NCBI RefSeq assembly: GCF_008369195.1
Contig: NZ_VOBC01000005.1
Location: 70,658 to 134,657, forward strand
From: Sporosarcina sp. ANT_H38
Lineage (GTDB): Bacteria; Bacillota; Bacilli; Bacillales_A; Planococcaceae
Length of the DNA: 64,000 nt
Direction: 5' to 3'
Positions 43,443 through 53,381 of this stretch are shown here, one piece after another; within the stretch, counting starts at the first letter, position 1, and each line of letters opens with the position of its first letter. The position numbers and the translations under genes were made by a program. Below the pieces are notes generated by a model that was not told the origin of the DNA, searched no databases, and saw only the letters and a list, made by a program, of their open reading frames with translations.

Positions 43443-43764
43443 AAAAAAATATAGTGCAATGACAGAGCATGAATTACGCACAGAAATCGGAAGACTGCGG
43501 GAAAAAGCACGCAAAGCCGAGCAATTGGGTATCCTTAATGAGTATGCAGTTTACCAAAGGAAAATGGTTATGGCACAATCATATTTAATTGATCCAAGTA
43601 CAATAGTGCCTGGTGAGATGTACCGAATTGATGGAGACGAAGGTATGTTTTTTCAAGTCGACTACTTAAAAGGCCGTTTTGCCTGGGGTTACAGACTAGG
43701 TGGCGAACGTGCGGATGAAGCGTTGCCGATAGCCATGCTAAAGTCAGTAAAAGAAGGAAAGTAA
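43432..43764 (+). CDS. yfhH: YfhH family protein (DUF1811)
   Basis: A 110-aa protein matching the YfhH/DUF1811 family: an N-terminal helical hairpin (YSAMTEHELRTEIGRLREKA) and a small beta domain (IVPGEMYRIDGDEGMFFQVD). Function unknown. ATG 43432 lies inside the end of recX after AAAAGGAG, so translation is coupled. Same recX-yfhH order as in B. subtilis. Confidence 0.9.
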   Translation: MEIEKKYSAMTEHELRTEIGRLREKARKAEQLGILNEYAVYQRKMVMAQSYLIDPSTIVPGEMYRIDGDEGMFFQVDYLKGRFAWGYRLGGERADEALPIAMLKSVKEGK

Positions 43765-43765
43765 A

Positions 43766-43800
43766 AAGGCTATAGGCAGTAATTCCTGTCCATAGCCTTC
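43766..43800. terminator. Terminator after yfhH
   Basis: AAGGCTAT/ATAGCCTT arms with inner GGCAG/CCTG pairing, directly after the yfhH stop codon. Weak T-tract. Confidence 0.55.
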
Positions 43801-43829
43801 GTATCAATTCTTTCTAAGATTCTTATTTC

Positions 43830-43906
43830 TTTTGATTGTCGAGCTTTAGGCATTAGCTCCTCGGGTGAGGCAGAGCATACGGGTTATGCAATGCCTTCCG
43901 TTGTTC
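43830..43906. repeat. Gene-end repeat unit at the yfhP 3' end
   Basis: GTCGAGC, AGCTCCTCGGG and the inverted repeat GCATACGGGTTATGC lie immediately beyond the yfhP stop codon, related in layout to the units at 21018 and 40605. Confidence 0.4.
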
Positions 43907-44890
43907 TTAAGAATTAGATGCTAAGTTAAGTTTTTTTCGTAACTTGTCCTCGGAAAAAATCCAACCTGTAAATGAATTAATGACGTTCAGCTCCTTGTCG
44001 ATATGTGCAACCGCCACAAATGTGTAATAGCCTTTGCTCCGGTAACGAAGATCGATTAGGCGTACTTCGCAGATGTCCCCGATGTATGTGACAGACCATC
44101 TATAGATGGGGGAGAAAGATGTGAACGCTTTGATGTTTTTATCGTTCATGGCCACATCAATCTCTGGGGACTTTTGCATAGGTTCCCGTTCAAAGCGGTC
44201 ATAAATAGTAACGGACCTTCCATAAGCTCGCCCAACGTAATGGCACTCCTTTGAAGATGCAGCTACCCTCCATTGGAGGAAGCGCATTGTTGGTGCAATA
44301 ATAACTTCCGTTGCATTTGGGATGGTATTGTAGACGGCTTTTTTTACGGCTGATTTGATCGCGAAGCGCAATAAATAGTAAAAGAAGATTATCACGTATG
44401 TTGTCAAAATCGTATAGACCGGATTTGCGCCCATTGCCCAAATAATTATCGCTATGGCATGCAAAATGAAAATAATTGGATCGAACGTGTTAATGACACC
44501 GATAGCAACCCACTTGTTAGAAAACGGCCGCAATGCCTGCGTTCCATAAGAATTGAAAATATCGACAAATACATGTAGAAAGACGGCTAAAAAGGTCCAA
44601 GCCCAAACATGTATGAAACTTGCTTCTGGGATTAAAAATGACATGAGTATTGTTATGATTAGCGGCCATAATAATACCGCAGGAATCGAATGTGTAATCC
44701 CTCTATGGTGCCGTATATAGACAGCGTTATTTCTTAATTTTAATATGGTATCGACATCCGGGATAATTGAGCCGACAATGACACTTGCAACCACGGCACT
44801 CATTGTCGAACTATCTGTTAAAACGACAGGATCCGCCAATGCGAGGCCACCAAGTGCGACTCCCATAACAATATGTGTTCCAGTATCCAA
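43907..44890 (-). CDS. yfhP: Membrane-bound metal-dependent hydrolase YfhP
   Basis: A 327-aa YdjM/DUF457-type membrane protein. About five hydrophobic segments; predicted metal ligands in DTGTHIVMG, GSIIPDVDT, RHHRGITHSIP and HVFVDIFNSYGT. The soluble C-terminal third is of unknown role. A TTG start at 44890 has AAAGGAG seven bases ahead and gives the 327-aa length known for B. subtilis YfhP, described as a repressor-like influence on secretion genes. Divergent from mutY as in B. subtilis. Confidence 0.88.
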   Translation of the reverse strand: MDTGTHIVMGVALGGLALADPVVLTDSSTMSAVVASVIVGSIIPDVDTILKLRNNAVYIRHHRGITHSIPAVLLWPLIITILMSFLIPEASFIHVWAWTFLAVFLHVFVDIFNSYGTQALRPFSNKWVAIGVINTFDPIIFILHAIAIIIWAMGANPVYTILTTYVIIFFYYLLRFAIKSAVKKAVYNTIPNATEVIIAPTMRFLQWRVAASSKECHYVGRAYGRSVTIYDRFEREPMQKSPEIDVAMNDKNIKAFTSFSPIYRWSVTYIGDICEVRLIDLRYRSKGYYTFVAVAHIDKELNVINSFTGWIFSEDKLRKKLNLASNS

Positions 44891-45008
44891 ATGATCACTC
44901 CTTTTGCCTGAACCGTCGTACCAAGCATTGGACAGACTTTTTAAAAATCGTATACATATCAATACCCTTTTATGCTCAATGATAAGCATATGCGATAAGG
45001 AGGAAATG

Positions 45009-46819
<1,811 letters not shown>

Positions 46820-46830
46820 AAATTTCCATG

Positions 46831-46860
46831 TGAATAAAAAATGTCTCTTTGCACATGATA
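46831..46860 (+). promoter_or_regulatory. Sigma-G-type promoter of the SASP gene
   Basis: TGAATA (46831-46836), a 17-bp spacer and CATGATA (46854-46860), one mismatch from the sigma-G -10 CATACTA. The leader would be very short, starting at the ribosome site. Confidence 0.6.
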
Positions 46861-46882
46861 GGTGTACGGAGGTGAAAATCCA

Positions 46883-47104
46883 TTGCCAAAAAACAACCCG
46901 AATCAAACTGATACAAATCAAGTAAGAAAACAGAACAAACAATCACAACAACAAATGCAAAATCAAAATCCAAATGCGATGACTGAGGAGTTTGGTTCCG
47001 AAACTGATGTTAATCAAGTTAGGAAACAAAACCAGCAATCCGAAGCAAACAAAAGAAATGCTTCTGGACAGCGCGCGAATCAGTTCGAGAACGGTTCTAA
47101 ATAA
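46883..47104 (+). CDS. sspE: Gamma-type small acid-soluble spore protein
   Basis: A 73-aa gamma-SASP, the spore's amino-acid reserve. Glutamine- and asparagine-rich, no hydrophobic core, with two copies of a repeat: TDTNQVRKQNKQSQ and TDVNQVRKQNQQSEANK. The germination-protease cleavage motif (TEEFGSETD) lies between the repeats. A TTG start at 46883 has GGAGGTG eight bases before it. Position after fabL matches B. subtilis sspE. Followed by a strong terminator. Confidence 0.9.
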   Translation: MPKNNPNQTDTNQVRKQNKQSQQQMQNQNPNAMTEEFGSETDVNQVRKQNQQSEANKRNASGQRANQFENGSK

Positions 47105-47122
47105 GTAAATGGATACCGCCGG

Positions 47123-47157
47123 CTGGCAGGAGCGTTACGCTCCTGCCAGTTTTTTTA
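47123..47157 (+). terminator. Terminator of the SASP gene
   Basis: Perfect 12-bp CTGGCAGGAGCG/CGCTCCTGCCAG hairpin, loop TTA, then seven T residues. Confidence 0.9.
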
Positions 47158-47169
47158 TTTCTTGGAAAC

Positions 47170-47400
47170 TATAGAGTACTCGCCCTTTGGATATACTACA
47201 AAAGGCGATATTTTACGTTTAAATCTTAGTGACTTAAGGCTTTGAGGCACACAGGATGTGGGTTATACAACAGGAAGGAATTGAACTTCATTCTTCCTGG
47301 GCAAGAAACGCCGCTTCGCCAAGCTGTCTAATGCCTGTAAGGGCTGGACGGCGCCTTACGCTGTTCTTTTACCCACAAATTACGTTGCGAACGAAAAAAA
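47170..47400. repeat. Gene-end repeat unit with CAGGAAGGAAT palindrome
   Basis: CAGGAAGGAAT/ATTCTTCCTG palindrome (47271-47299) followed by a GTCTAATGCC and GGCGCCTTACGCTGTTCTTT stretch like the other gene-end repeats. A long open frame running through into ntdP is not supported by a ribosome site. Confidence 0.45.
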
Positions 47401-47495
47401 GAGTTGAAAGGTTTCAAATAATACCGTTCTGTTGGTATAATGATGAAATATATATGGGCTTCGAAATTTTCCGGCAACCAAAAGGTGGGTTAATC

Positions 47496-48041
47496 ATGAC
47501 GATTGCTACAGAAGGAGAAACGATACAAGTACATAGTTATAAACATAATGGTAAAATCCATCGGGTTTGGCAGGAAACCGTAGTGTTGAAAGGAACGCGT
47601 AATATTGTCATCGGTGCGAATGAAAGGACGCTTGTTACAGAGTCGGACGGACGCACATGGCTGACACGTGAACCATCCATTTGCTATTTCCATGCTGAGC
47701 ATTGGTTCAATATTATCTGTATGCTAAGGGAAGATGGCGTGTATTATTACATTAACATGAGCTCACCTTTCGTCTATGATAACAAATCATTAAAGTACAT
47801 TGATTATGATCTGGATGTGAAAGTGTTTCCAGATATGACTTATATGATTCTTGATGAGGATGAATATGCTGAACACAGGAAAGAGATGGGCTATCCTGAT
47901 GTCATCGATCAGATATTACAGAAGAATTTGGAAACCTTGTTAAGCTGGATTAAGCAGCGCAGGGGGCCGTTTGCTTCTGACTTCATTGAAGTATGGACTT
48001 CCAGATATGAGTTTTACAAGCAGGTCAAGAAAAGTAAGTGA
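47496..48041 (+). CDS. ntdP: Nucleoside tri/diphosphate phosphatase NtdP (YgaC, DUF402)
   Basis: A 181-aa DUF402 protein matching YgaC/NtdP of Bacillus and Staphylococcus, a metal-dependent nucleoside tri- and diphosphatase. [34 protein letters not shown] and [16 protein letters not shown] carry conserved Asp, Glu and Lys residues. ATG 47496 has AAAGGTGGG six bases ahead; the frame is open to 47256 but that part lies in repeat DNA. Located before the ABC exporter gene as in B. subtilis ygaC-ygaD. Confidence 0.93.
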   Translation: MTIATEGETIQVHSYKHNGKIHRVWQETVVLKGTRNIVIGANERTLVTESDGRTWLTREPSICYFHAEHWFNIICMLREDGVYYYINMSSPFVYDNKSLKYIDYDLDVKVFPDMTYMILDEDEYAEHRKEMGYPDVIDQILQKNLETLLSWIKQRRGPFASDFIEVWTSRYEFYKQVKKSK

Positions 48042-48096
48042 ACAGCCTGACCGCAAATGTTATGCGGTGGGCTTTTTCCTATAGGAGGCACGCTTG

Positions 48097-49848
48097 ATGG
48101 GGGACAGTATTAAACGCTATATGAAGTTTGTGAAGCCGTATAATTGGCTAATCATACTTACAATACTCATCGGTATCGTGAAATTTGCGATTCCGTTATT
48201 CATTCCGCTACTGATGAAAATCGTAATCGATGACATAATCGGATCGGATACACTTACGAAGGTAGAGATGACGCGGCAATTGTTTTATTGGCTTGGCGGA
48301 ACAGTACTTGTGTTCTTCATCGTCCGGCCGCCAGTTGAATATTATCGTCAATATTATGCCCAGTATGTGAGCAATAAGATTTTGTATGATATCCGGAAGG
48401 AACTATATTCGCATCTGCAAAAATTAAGTCTCAGCTATTATTCCAACACACGAGCTGGAGAAATTATTTCACGCGTTATAAATGACGTGGAGCAAACGAA
48501 AAACTTTGTCATGATTGGGCTCATGAATGTTTGGCTTGACCTCGCGACCATTATCATAGCCGTTATTATTATGCTGACAATGGATGTTCCGCTTACGCTT
48601 GTCACGCTTCTCGCATTCCCTTTTTATGCTTACAGCGTCAAGCATTTTTTCGGGAAGCTGAGAGAATTGACTGGCAAACGATCTCAAGCACTTGCGGATG
48701 TGCAAAGCTACTTGCATGAACGCGTTGCAGGTGTAAGTGTCATAAAAAGCTTTGCACTTGAAGAAGAGGAACAACAGCGTTTCGATAAAACGAATGGCAA
48801 CTTCCTCGATAAAGCACTTGATCATACAAAGTGGAATGCGAAAGCCTTTGCTGTGGTAAATACAATTACCGATGTTGCACCCCTTCTTGTTCTTGCATAC
48901 GCAGGTTATCAAGTCATCAATAATGATTTGTCTGTTGGGACGATGGTTGCGTTCATTGCATACATCGACAGGGTTTATAATCCGCTTCGAAGACTGGTCA
49001 ATGCATCTACATCCCTTACGCAATCTTTCGCGTCTATGGACCGGGTCTTTGATTTGATGGAACAGGAGTATGATATTACAAACAAACCTGGTGCAAAAGA
49101 ATTACCTCCTATTGATGGGGAAATCGAGTTCGATAATGTGAGCTTTACGTATGAAGAGGATGGGGATGCAGTCTTAAGTGGTATTAATTTCACTGTGAAA
49201 CCAGGTGAAACAGTTGCATTTGTCGGTATGAGCGGCGGAGGGAAGTCGACAATTGTGGGTCTGATACCGAGGTTCCATGATGTAACGGGTGGTGCTGTGC
49301 GTATCGATGGACATGACTTGCGTGACGTCAATATTAAATCGCTACGCGACCAAATTGGAATTGTTTTACAAGACACAATATTGTTCAGTGATTCCGTAAA
49401 AAGTAATATACTGATGGGGAAATCAGATGCAACAGATGAAGAAGTGATTGCTGCTGCAAAAGCGGCGAACGCGCATGATTTCATTGAAACACTGCCCCTT
49501 GGGTACGATACAAAAGTAGGAGAGCGGGGAGTTAAGCTGTCGGGTGGTCAAAAGCAACGCATTGCAATCGCTCGTGTCTTCTTGAAAAACCCACCACTCC
49601 TTATTTTGGATGAAGCGACATCAGCGCTTGACCTTGAAAGTGAAGCGCTCATTCAGGAATCGCTTGAAAGACTTGCGAATGAAAGAACAACACTTATCGT
49701 TGCGCACCGTTTATCGACGATAACACATGCAGATAAGATTTTCGTTATAGATTCAGGGAAGTTAAAAGAAATGGGTACGCACGATCAATTAATGAAGTTA
49801 CAAGGAATTTACTATGGTTTGTTTCAGGTGCAAATACTTGGTAATTAA
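48097..49848 (+). CDS. ygaD: ABC multidrug-type exporter YgaD
   Basis: A 583-aa half-transporter: six membrane segments in residues 1-310, then a nucleotide-binding domain with Walker A FVGMSGGGKST, signature LSGGQKQRIAIA, Walker B LLILDEATSALD and H-loop IVAHRLST. Likely forms a homodimeric exporter of lipids or drugs; the substrate is unknown. ATG 48097 follows AGGAGG. Preceded by a small GACCGCA/TGCGGT hairpin after ntdP. Confidence 0.92.
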   Translation: MGDSIKRYMKFVKPYNWLIILTILIGIVKFAIPLFIPLLMKIVIDDIIGSDTLTKVEMTRQLFYWLGGTVLVFFIVRPPVEYYRQYYAQYVSNKILYDIRKELYSHLQKLSLSYYSNTRAGEIISRVINDVEQTKNFVMIGLMNVWLDLATIIIAVIIMLTMDVPLTLVTLLAFPFYAYSVKHFFGKLRELTGKRSQALADVQSYLHERVAGVSVIKSFALEEEEQQRFDKTNGNFLDKALDHTKWNAKAFAVVNTITDVAPLLVLAYAGYQVINNDLSVGTMVAFIAYIDRVYNPLRRLVNASTSLTQSFASMDRVFDLMEQEYDITNKPGAKELPPIDGEIEFDNVSFTYEEDGDAVLSGINFTVKPGETVAFVGMSGGGKSTIVGLIPRFHDVTGGAVRIDGHDLRDVNIKSLRDQIGIVLQDTILFSDSVKSNILMGKSDATDEEVIAAAKAANAHDFIETLPLGYDTKVGERGVKLSGGQKQRIAIARVFLKNPPLLILDEATSALDLESEALIQESLERLANERTTLIVAHRLSTITHADKIFVIDSGKLKEMGTHDQLMKLQGIYYGLFQVQILGN

Positions 49849-50128
49849 GAAATGAGATATGGTCAGATTTATAAAGAGTAGAGTGGCGAAGTTTTAACTT
49901 CGCTCAGTGGAAGTCTCCCACTTCTATAAGTGGTGAGGCCAAACCCCTGCTCAATAAAAGAAGGTAACCTAAGTACGCCGCAGGACCTGCACCCTGTAGG
50001 TCCGTTAATGTCACAGATTTTGAAGGAAGTTAATTGTCGCAAGGATGCGACGCTTTTAGGCTAACTTCCTTACTTGATCTGGACGCAAATATGCCGTGGC
50101 GCATTTGAAAATAGATGGAGGGGTTTTT
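49849..50128. repeat. Intergenic hairpin cluster
   Basis: Three closely spaced hairpins: GCGAAGTT/AACTTCGC (49887-49904), CCACTT/AAGTGG (49918-49933) and GGACCT/AGGTCC (49983-50003). Then GGAAGTTA/TAACTTCC (about 50021-50070) encloses GTCGCA/TGCGAC. 50076-50107 is an inverted relative of the repeat at 58410-58440. No gene. Confidence 0.5.
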
Positions 50129-51145
50129 ATGAAAAGAATAAAGTTTGGACCATTAGCCTTGATAGTGATTGTTGCTCTTTCTACCATGCTTGGAGCATGT
50201 GCTTCAGATGAATCGGAAGATGAGAGTTTACAAGAAAGTGGAAAGAAAATATTAGTTTACGGACATAGCGGGAATTCCTCGTCACTAGACCCAGCGCATA
50301 TGAAGGAAGAGGATTCCTTCCAGATTGCTGTAAATATGTATGAGACACTAGTGAATCTCGATGAGAAAGGTGCTACTGTGGTTCCTGGCTTAGCAGAAAA
50401 ATGGGAGGCTAGTGAGGACGGTTTGACGTATAAATTCCAGTTGCGCAAGGATATCAAATTCCACGATGATACAGAATTCAATGCAAATTCTGTCGTGAAT
50501 AACTTTAAGCGCTGGGCCGAAGGGAAAGAAGAAGAGTTTCCTTACTATGGTTCGGTATTCAATGGATTCAAAGAGGATGACAGCCGTATTATTAAATCGG
50601 TGACAGCTGACAGCGATGAAAAAATAACAATAAAGTTGAATCATCCTCAAGCATCATTCTTGAAAAATCTAACGATGAGCCCGTTCTCGATGGTTAGCCA
50701 GACGGTATCAGAACTTGGTGATGATCAATTGGAAAGCAAGCCTGTTGGTACGGGACCGTTCCAATACGTCGAAGGGGAACTGAATGAAACAATCGTGGTT
50801 GTGAAATTCGAAGATTATTGGCAAGAAGGATTGCCGAAGCTTGAAAAAATCATCTTCAAGTCGATCCCTAATAATACTGCACGCTTAAATGCATTGATCG
50901 CCGGGGATATCGATTTAGCTGATAGTCTTAATCCGGCAGATAGAGTGGAAGTTAACGATGATGCCGAATTACAATTTATTGATCGTCCATTTGTGGAAAA
51001 TATTTATCTAGATGCTCCTTCGATACCCAATGCCGAGTCAACGTCACTTTACGGGGCGACAAAGTACATGCTGAATTTCATTCCGCAACCAACAGGTTTT
51101 GATGTACTGTCGAAAGTGGAATTTGAATTACCAATAGAAGAGTGA
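50129..51145 (+). CDS. Internally deleted peptide-binding lipoprotein (DppA/OppA paralogue)
   Basis: A 338-aa lipoprotein of the SBP_bac_5 family. Lipobox MLGAC near residue 24, then residues 1-295 follow the intact binding protein at 53378-55012 closely (SLDP, YETLVN, FHDDTEFNA, GTGPFQYVEG). After about residue 295 the sequence jumps to the C-terminal 43 residues (APSIP to LSKVEF), matching the end of the intact protein, so about 200 residues of lobe II are missing in frame. Ligand binding is doubtful. A good ribosome site (GGAGGGG) and its own terminator suggest it is still expressed. Confidence 0.8.
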   Translation: MKRIKFGPLALIVIVALSTMLGACASDESEDESLQESGKKILVYGHSGNSSSLDPAHMKEEDSFQIAVNMYETLVNLDEKGATVVPGLAEKWEASEDGLTYKFQLRKDIKFHDDTEFNANSVVNNFKRWAEGKEEEFPYYGSVFNGFKEDDSRIIKSVTADSDEKITIKLNHPQASFLKNLTMSPFSMVSQTVSELGDDQLESKPVGTGPFQYVEGELNETIVVVKFEDYWQEGLPKLEKIIFKSIPNNTARLNALIAGDIDLADSLNPADRVEVNDDAELQFIDRPFVENIYLDAPSIPNAESTSLYGATKYMLNFIPQPTGFDVLSKVEFELPIEE

Positions 51146-51196
51146 AAAAGCTATCCGATTGATCAGGGTTTCCCTGGTTAGCGGATAGCTTTTTTT
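51145..51196 (+). terminator. Terminator after the truncated binding-protein gene
   Basis: AAAAAGCTATCCG/CGGATAGCTTTTT hairpin with TTTTTTT tail. It separates this gene from the ABC operon downstream. Confidence 0.88.
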
Positions 51197-51284
51197 CTAC
51201 GGAGAAATATAGACTTTTGTTCTGTTAATAGGTTATATGACTATTTAGTAGGCCTTTGTCATTACAAGAATATATTAAAAAGTA

Positions 51285-51312
51285 TTGCATTTATTAAGTA
51301 TAATCGTATAAT
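51285..51312 (+). promoter_or_regulatory. Sigma-A promoter of the peptide ABC operon
   Basis: TTGCAT (51285-51290), a 16-bp spacer and TATAAT (51307-51312), about 59 bp before the first ATPase gene. Confidence 0.55.
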
Positions 51313-51370
51313 AATGAATATGAAGATAATTATGAATAAATATTAATTGATTAAGAAAAAGGGTGATCTG

Positions 51371-52393
51371 ATGGAAGAGAGGAAGACTGTCCTCCAAGTA
51401 AAAGATTTACAGACGACCTTTTTTACTGATTCGGGGGAAATACCGGCTGTTGATCATATTGACTTTCACTTGAATGAAGGAGAAATCCTTGGAATTGTCG
51501 GAGAATCAGGTTGCGGAAAAAGTGTAACTTCCTTATCGATAATGGGGCTAGTTCCAAAGCCTCCCGGAAAAGTTGTCGGGGGCAAAATATTATTTGAAGA
51601 CAAAGATTTGCTAACCATGAATGAAAAGCAAATGCGGCGTATTCGGGGAAATGACATTGCAATGATTTTCCAAGAACCGATGACATCGCTGAATCCATTG
51701 TTCTCGATTGGCAATCAAATGACGGAAGCTGTTCGGATCCACGAAAAAGGTTGGTCTAAGAAAAAGGCTGAGGGAAAAGCAGTTGAAATGTTGAAACTTG
51801 TTGGTTTGCCTCGTGCAGAGGAAATGATGAGAGACTACCCACACCAATTATCAGGTGGAATGCGACAACGTGTAATGATTGCGATGGCACTGGTATGTGA
51901 TCCTAAAGTACTCATTGCTGACGAACCAACCACTGCTCTCGATGTGACAATTCAGGCGCAAATTTTGAAGCTAATGCGAGAATTAAATACCAGATTGAAT
52001 ACTGCCGTTCTCCTTATTACTCATGACTTGGGTGTCGTTGCAGAAACATGCGAACGTGTCATTGTTATGTATGCTGGCCAAATCATTGAGGAAGCATCCG
52101 TTAAGATGATCTTCGAAGATCCACAGCATCCCTATACAAAAGGACTGATACAATCAGTTCCCGATATGCGCTATAAAAAGGATAGGCTCTATTCTATCCC
52201 GGGCAGCGTGCCGAAACCTGGTTCAATTAAGCATGGGTGCAGATTTGCAGCGAGATGTGAATTTGCATTTGATCGTTGTCTAAAAGAAAACCCAGAACTA
52301 TATGAAACATCGGATGTTCACCAGACTCGATGCTTCCTATACGACAAAGAAGGGGTGAAACAGCATGACAACAAAGCCCTTATTGAAAGTTGA
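51371..52393 (+). CDS. Peptide ABC transporter ATPase (DppD/OppD-like)
   Basis: A 340-aa ATPase subunit of a dipeptide/oligopeptide/nickel importer. Walker A GESGCGKS, signature [12 protein letters not shown], Walker [13 protein letters not shown], and the oligopeptide-type C-terminal cysteine motif ([16 protein letters not shown]) that may bind an iron-sulfur cluster. ATG 51371 follows AAAAAGGGTG. It overlaps the next ATPase gene by 29 bp. First gene of a D-F-A-B-C operon. Confidence 0.92.
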   Translation: MEERKTVLQVKDLQTTFFTDSGEIPAVDHIDFHLNEGEILGIVGESGCGKSVTSLSIMGLVPKPPGKVVGGKILFEDKDLLTMNEKQMRRIRGNDIAMIFQEPMTSLNPLFSIGNQMTEAVRIHEKGWSKKKAEGKAVEMLKLVGLPRAEEMMRDYPHQLSGGMRQRVMIAMALVCDPKVLIADEPTTALDVTIQAQILKLMRELNTRLNTAVLLITHDLGVVAETCERVIVMYAGQIIEEASVKMIFEDPQHPYTKGLIQSVPDMRYKKDRLYSIPGSVPKPGSIKHGCRFAARCEFAFDRCLKENPELYETSDVHQTRCFLYDKEGVKQHDNKALIES

Positions 52394-53381
52394 AGGTTTG
52401 AAAAAGTATTTCCCCGTTAAAAAAGGGATTCTTGGTAGAACAGTTGGGCATGTCAAAGCGGTGGACGACGTATCATTTTACGTTAATGAAGGAGAAACGC
52501 TCGGCATAGTTGGTGAATCAGGATGTGGTAAGTCGACAACGGGCAGAATGCTGATGCGTCTTCTTGAGCCTACTGAAGGAACAGTTGAATTTGACGGCAA
52601 AGATTTGACTTCCTTATCTACTGAGGAAATGCGGAAAACGAGACGTGATATCCAAATGGTATTCCAAGATCCATACGCTTCATTAAATCCGCGTCATACG
52701 ATTGAAAAAATACTGGAAGAGCCTCTCATTGTACATGGTATTGATAATTCAAAAGAGCGGAAAAAGAAAGTGCGTGAATTTCTTGAAATAGTAGGACTAA
52801 GCGCATATCACGCAAAACGCTATCCGCACCAATTTAGTGGAGGACAGCGTCAGCGTATTGGAATTGCTCGGGCGCTAATGACAAATCCGAAACTGATAAT
52901 TGCTGATGAGCCTGTTTCGGCTCTCGATGTGTCAATTCAGTCTCAAGTGTTAAACCTAATGCAAGACTTGCAGAAGGAATTTAATCTCACTTATATCTTC
53001 ATTGCCCATGATCTTGGGGTCGTCCGTCACATAAGTGATCGTGTCGGAGTTATGTATCTTGGAAAGATGGTAGAAATGGCAGATAGCGAGCAGCTCTATG
53101 CGAAGCCACTACATCCCTATACGCAGGCATTATTGTCGGCGGTTCCAGTACCAGATCCAGCTTTCAAGAAAGAGCAAATTCTTCTTGAAGGGGATATTCC
53201 AAATCCTGCAAATCCTCCTAGCGGCTGCACATTTCATACGCGCTGTCCGCATAAGATGGCAATTTGCACGAAAGTTACACCAAAACTTGTTGAACATGAT
53301 TCGGGTCATTCTGTCGCCTGTCACCTTTATAGTGGTGAACAGGTAGACAATGATATAAAACAGTTGGAGGGGTCAATATGA
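52365..53381 (+). CDS. Peptide ABC transporter ATPase (DppF/OppF-like)
   Basis: A 338-aa second ATPase. FPVKKGILGRTVGHVKAVD is the OppF-type N-terminus; Walker [10 protein letters not shown], signature FSGGQRQRIGIA, Walker B LIIADEPVSALD, and a C-terminal CTFHTRCPHKMAIC cysteine motif. It pairs with the preceding ATPase. Its stop overlaps the binding-protein start by four bases. Confidence 0.93.
   Translation: MTTKPLLKVEGLKKYFPVKKGILGRTVGHVKAVDDVSFYVNEGETLGIVGESGCGKSTTGRMLMRLLEPTEGTVEFDGKDLTSLSTEEMRKTRRDIQMVFQDPYASLNPRHTIEKILEEPLIVHGIDNSKERKKKVREFLEIVGLSAYHAKRYPHQFSGGQRQRIGIARALMTNPKLIIADEPVSALDVSIQSQVLNLMQDLQKEFNLTYIFIAHDLGVVRHISDRVGVMYLGKMVEMADSEQLYAKPLHPYTQALLSAVPVPDPAFKKEQILLEGDIPNPANPPSGCTFHTRCPHKMAICTKVTPKLVEHDSGHSVACHLYSGEQVDNDIKQLEGSI

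Noticed and set aside
47256..47495. 80-codon N-terminal extension of ntdP
   Set aside because: It lies in palindromic repeat DNA, lacks a ribosome site and is absent from NtdP/YgaC proteins; ATG 47496 has AAAGGTGGG.
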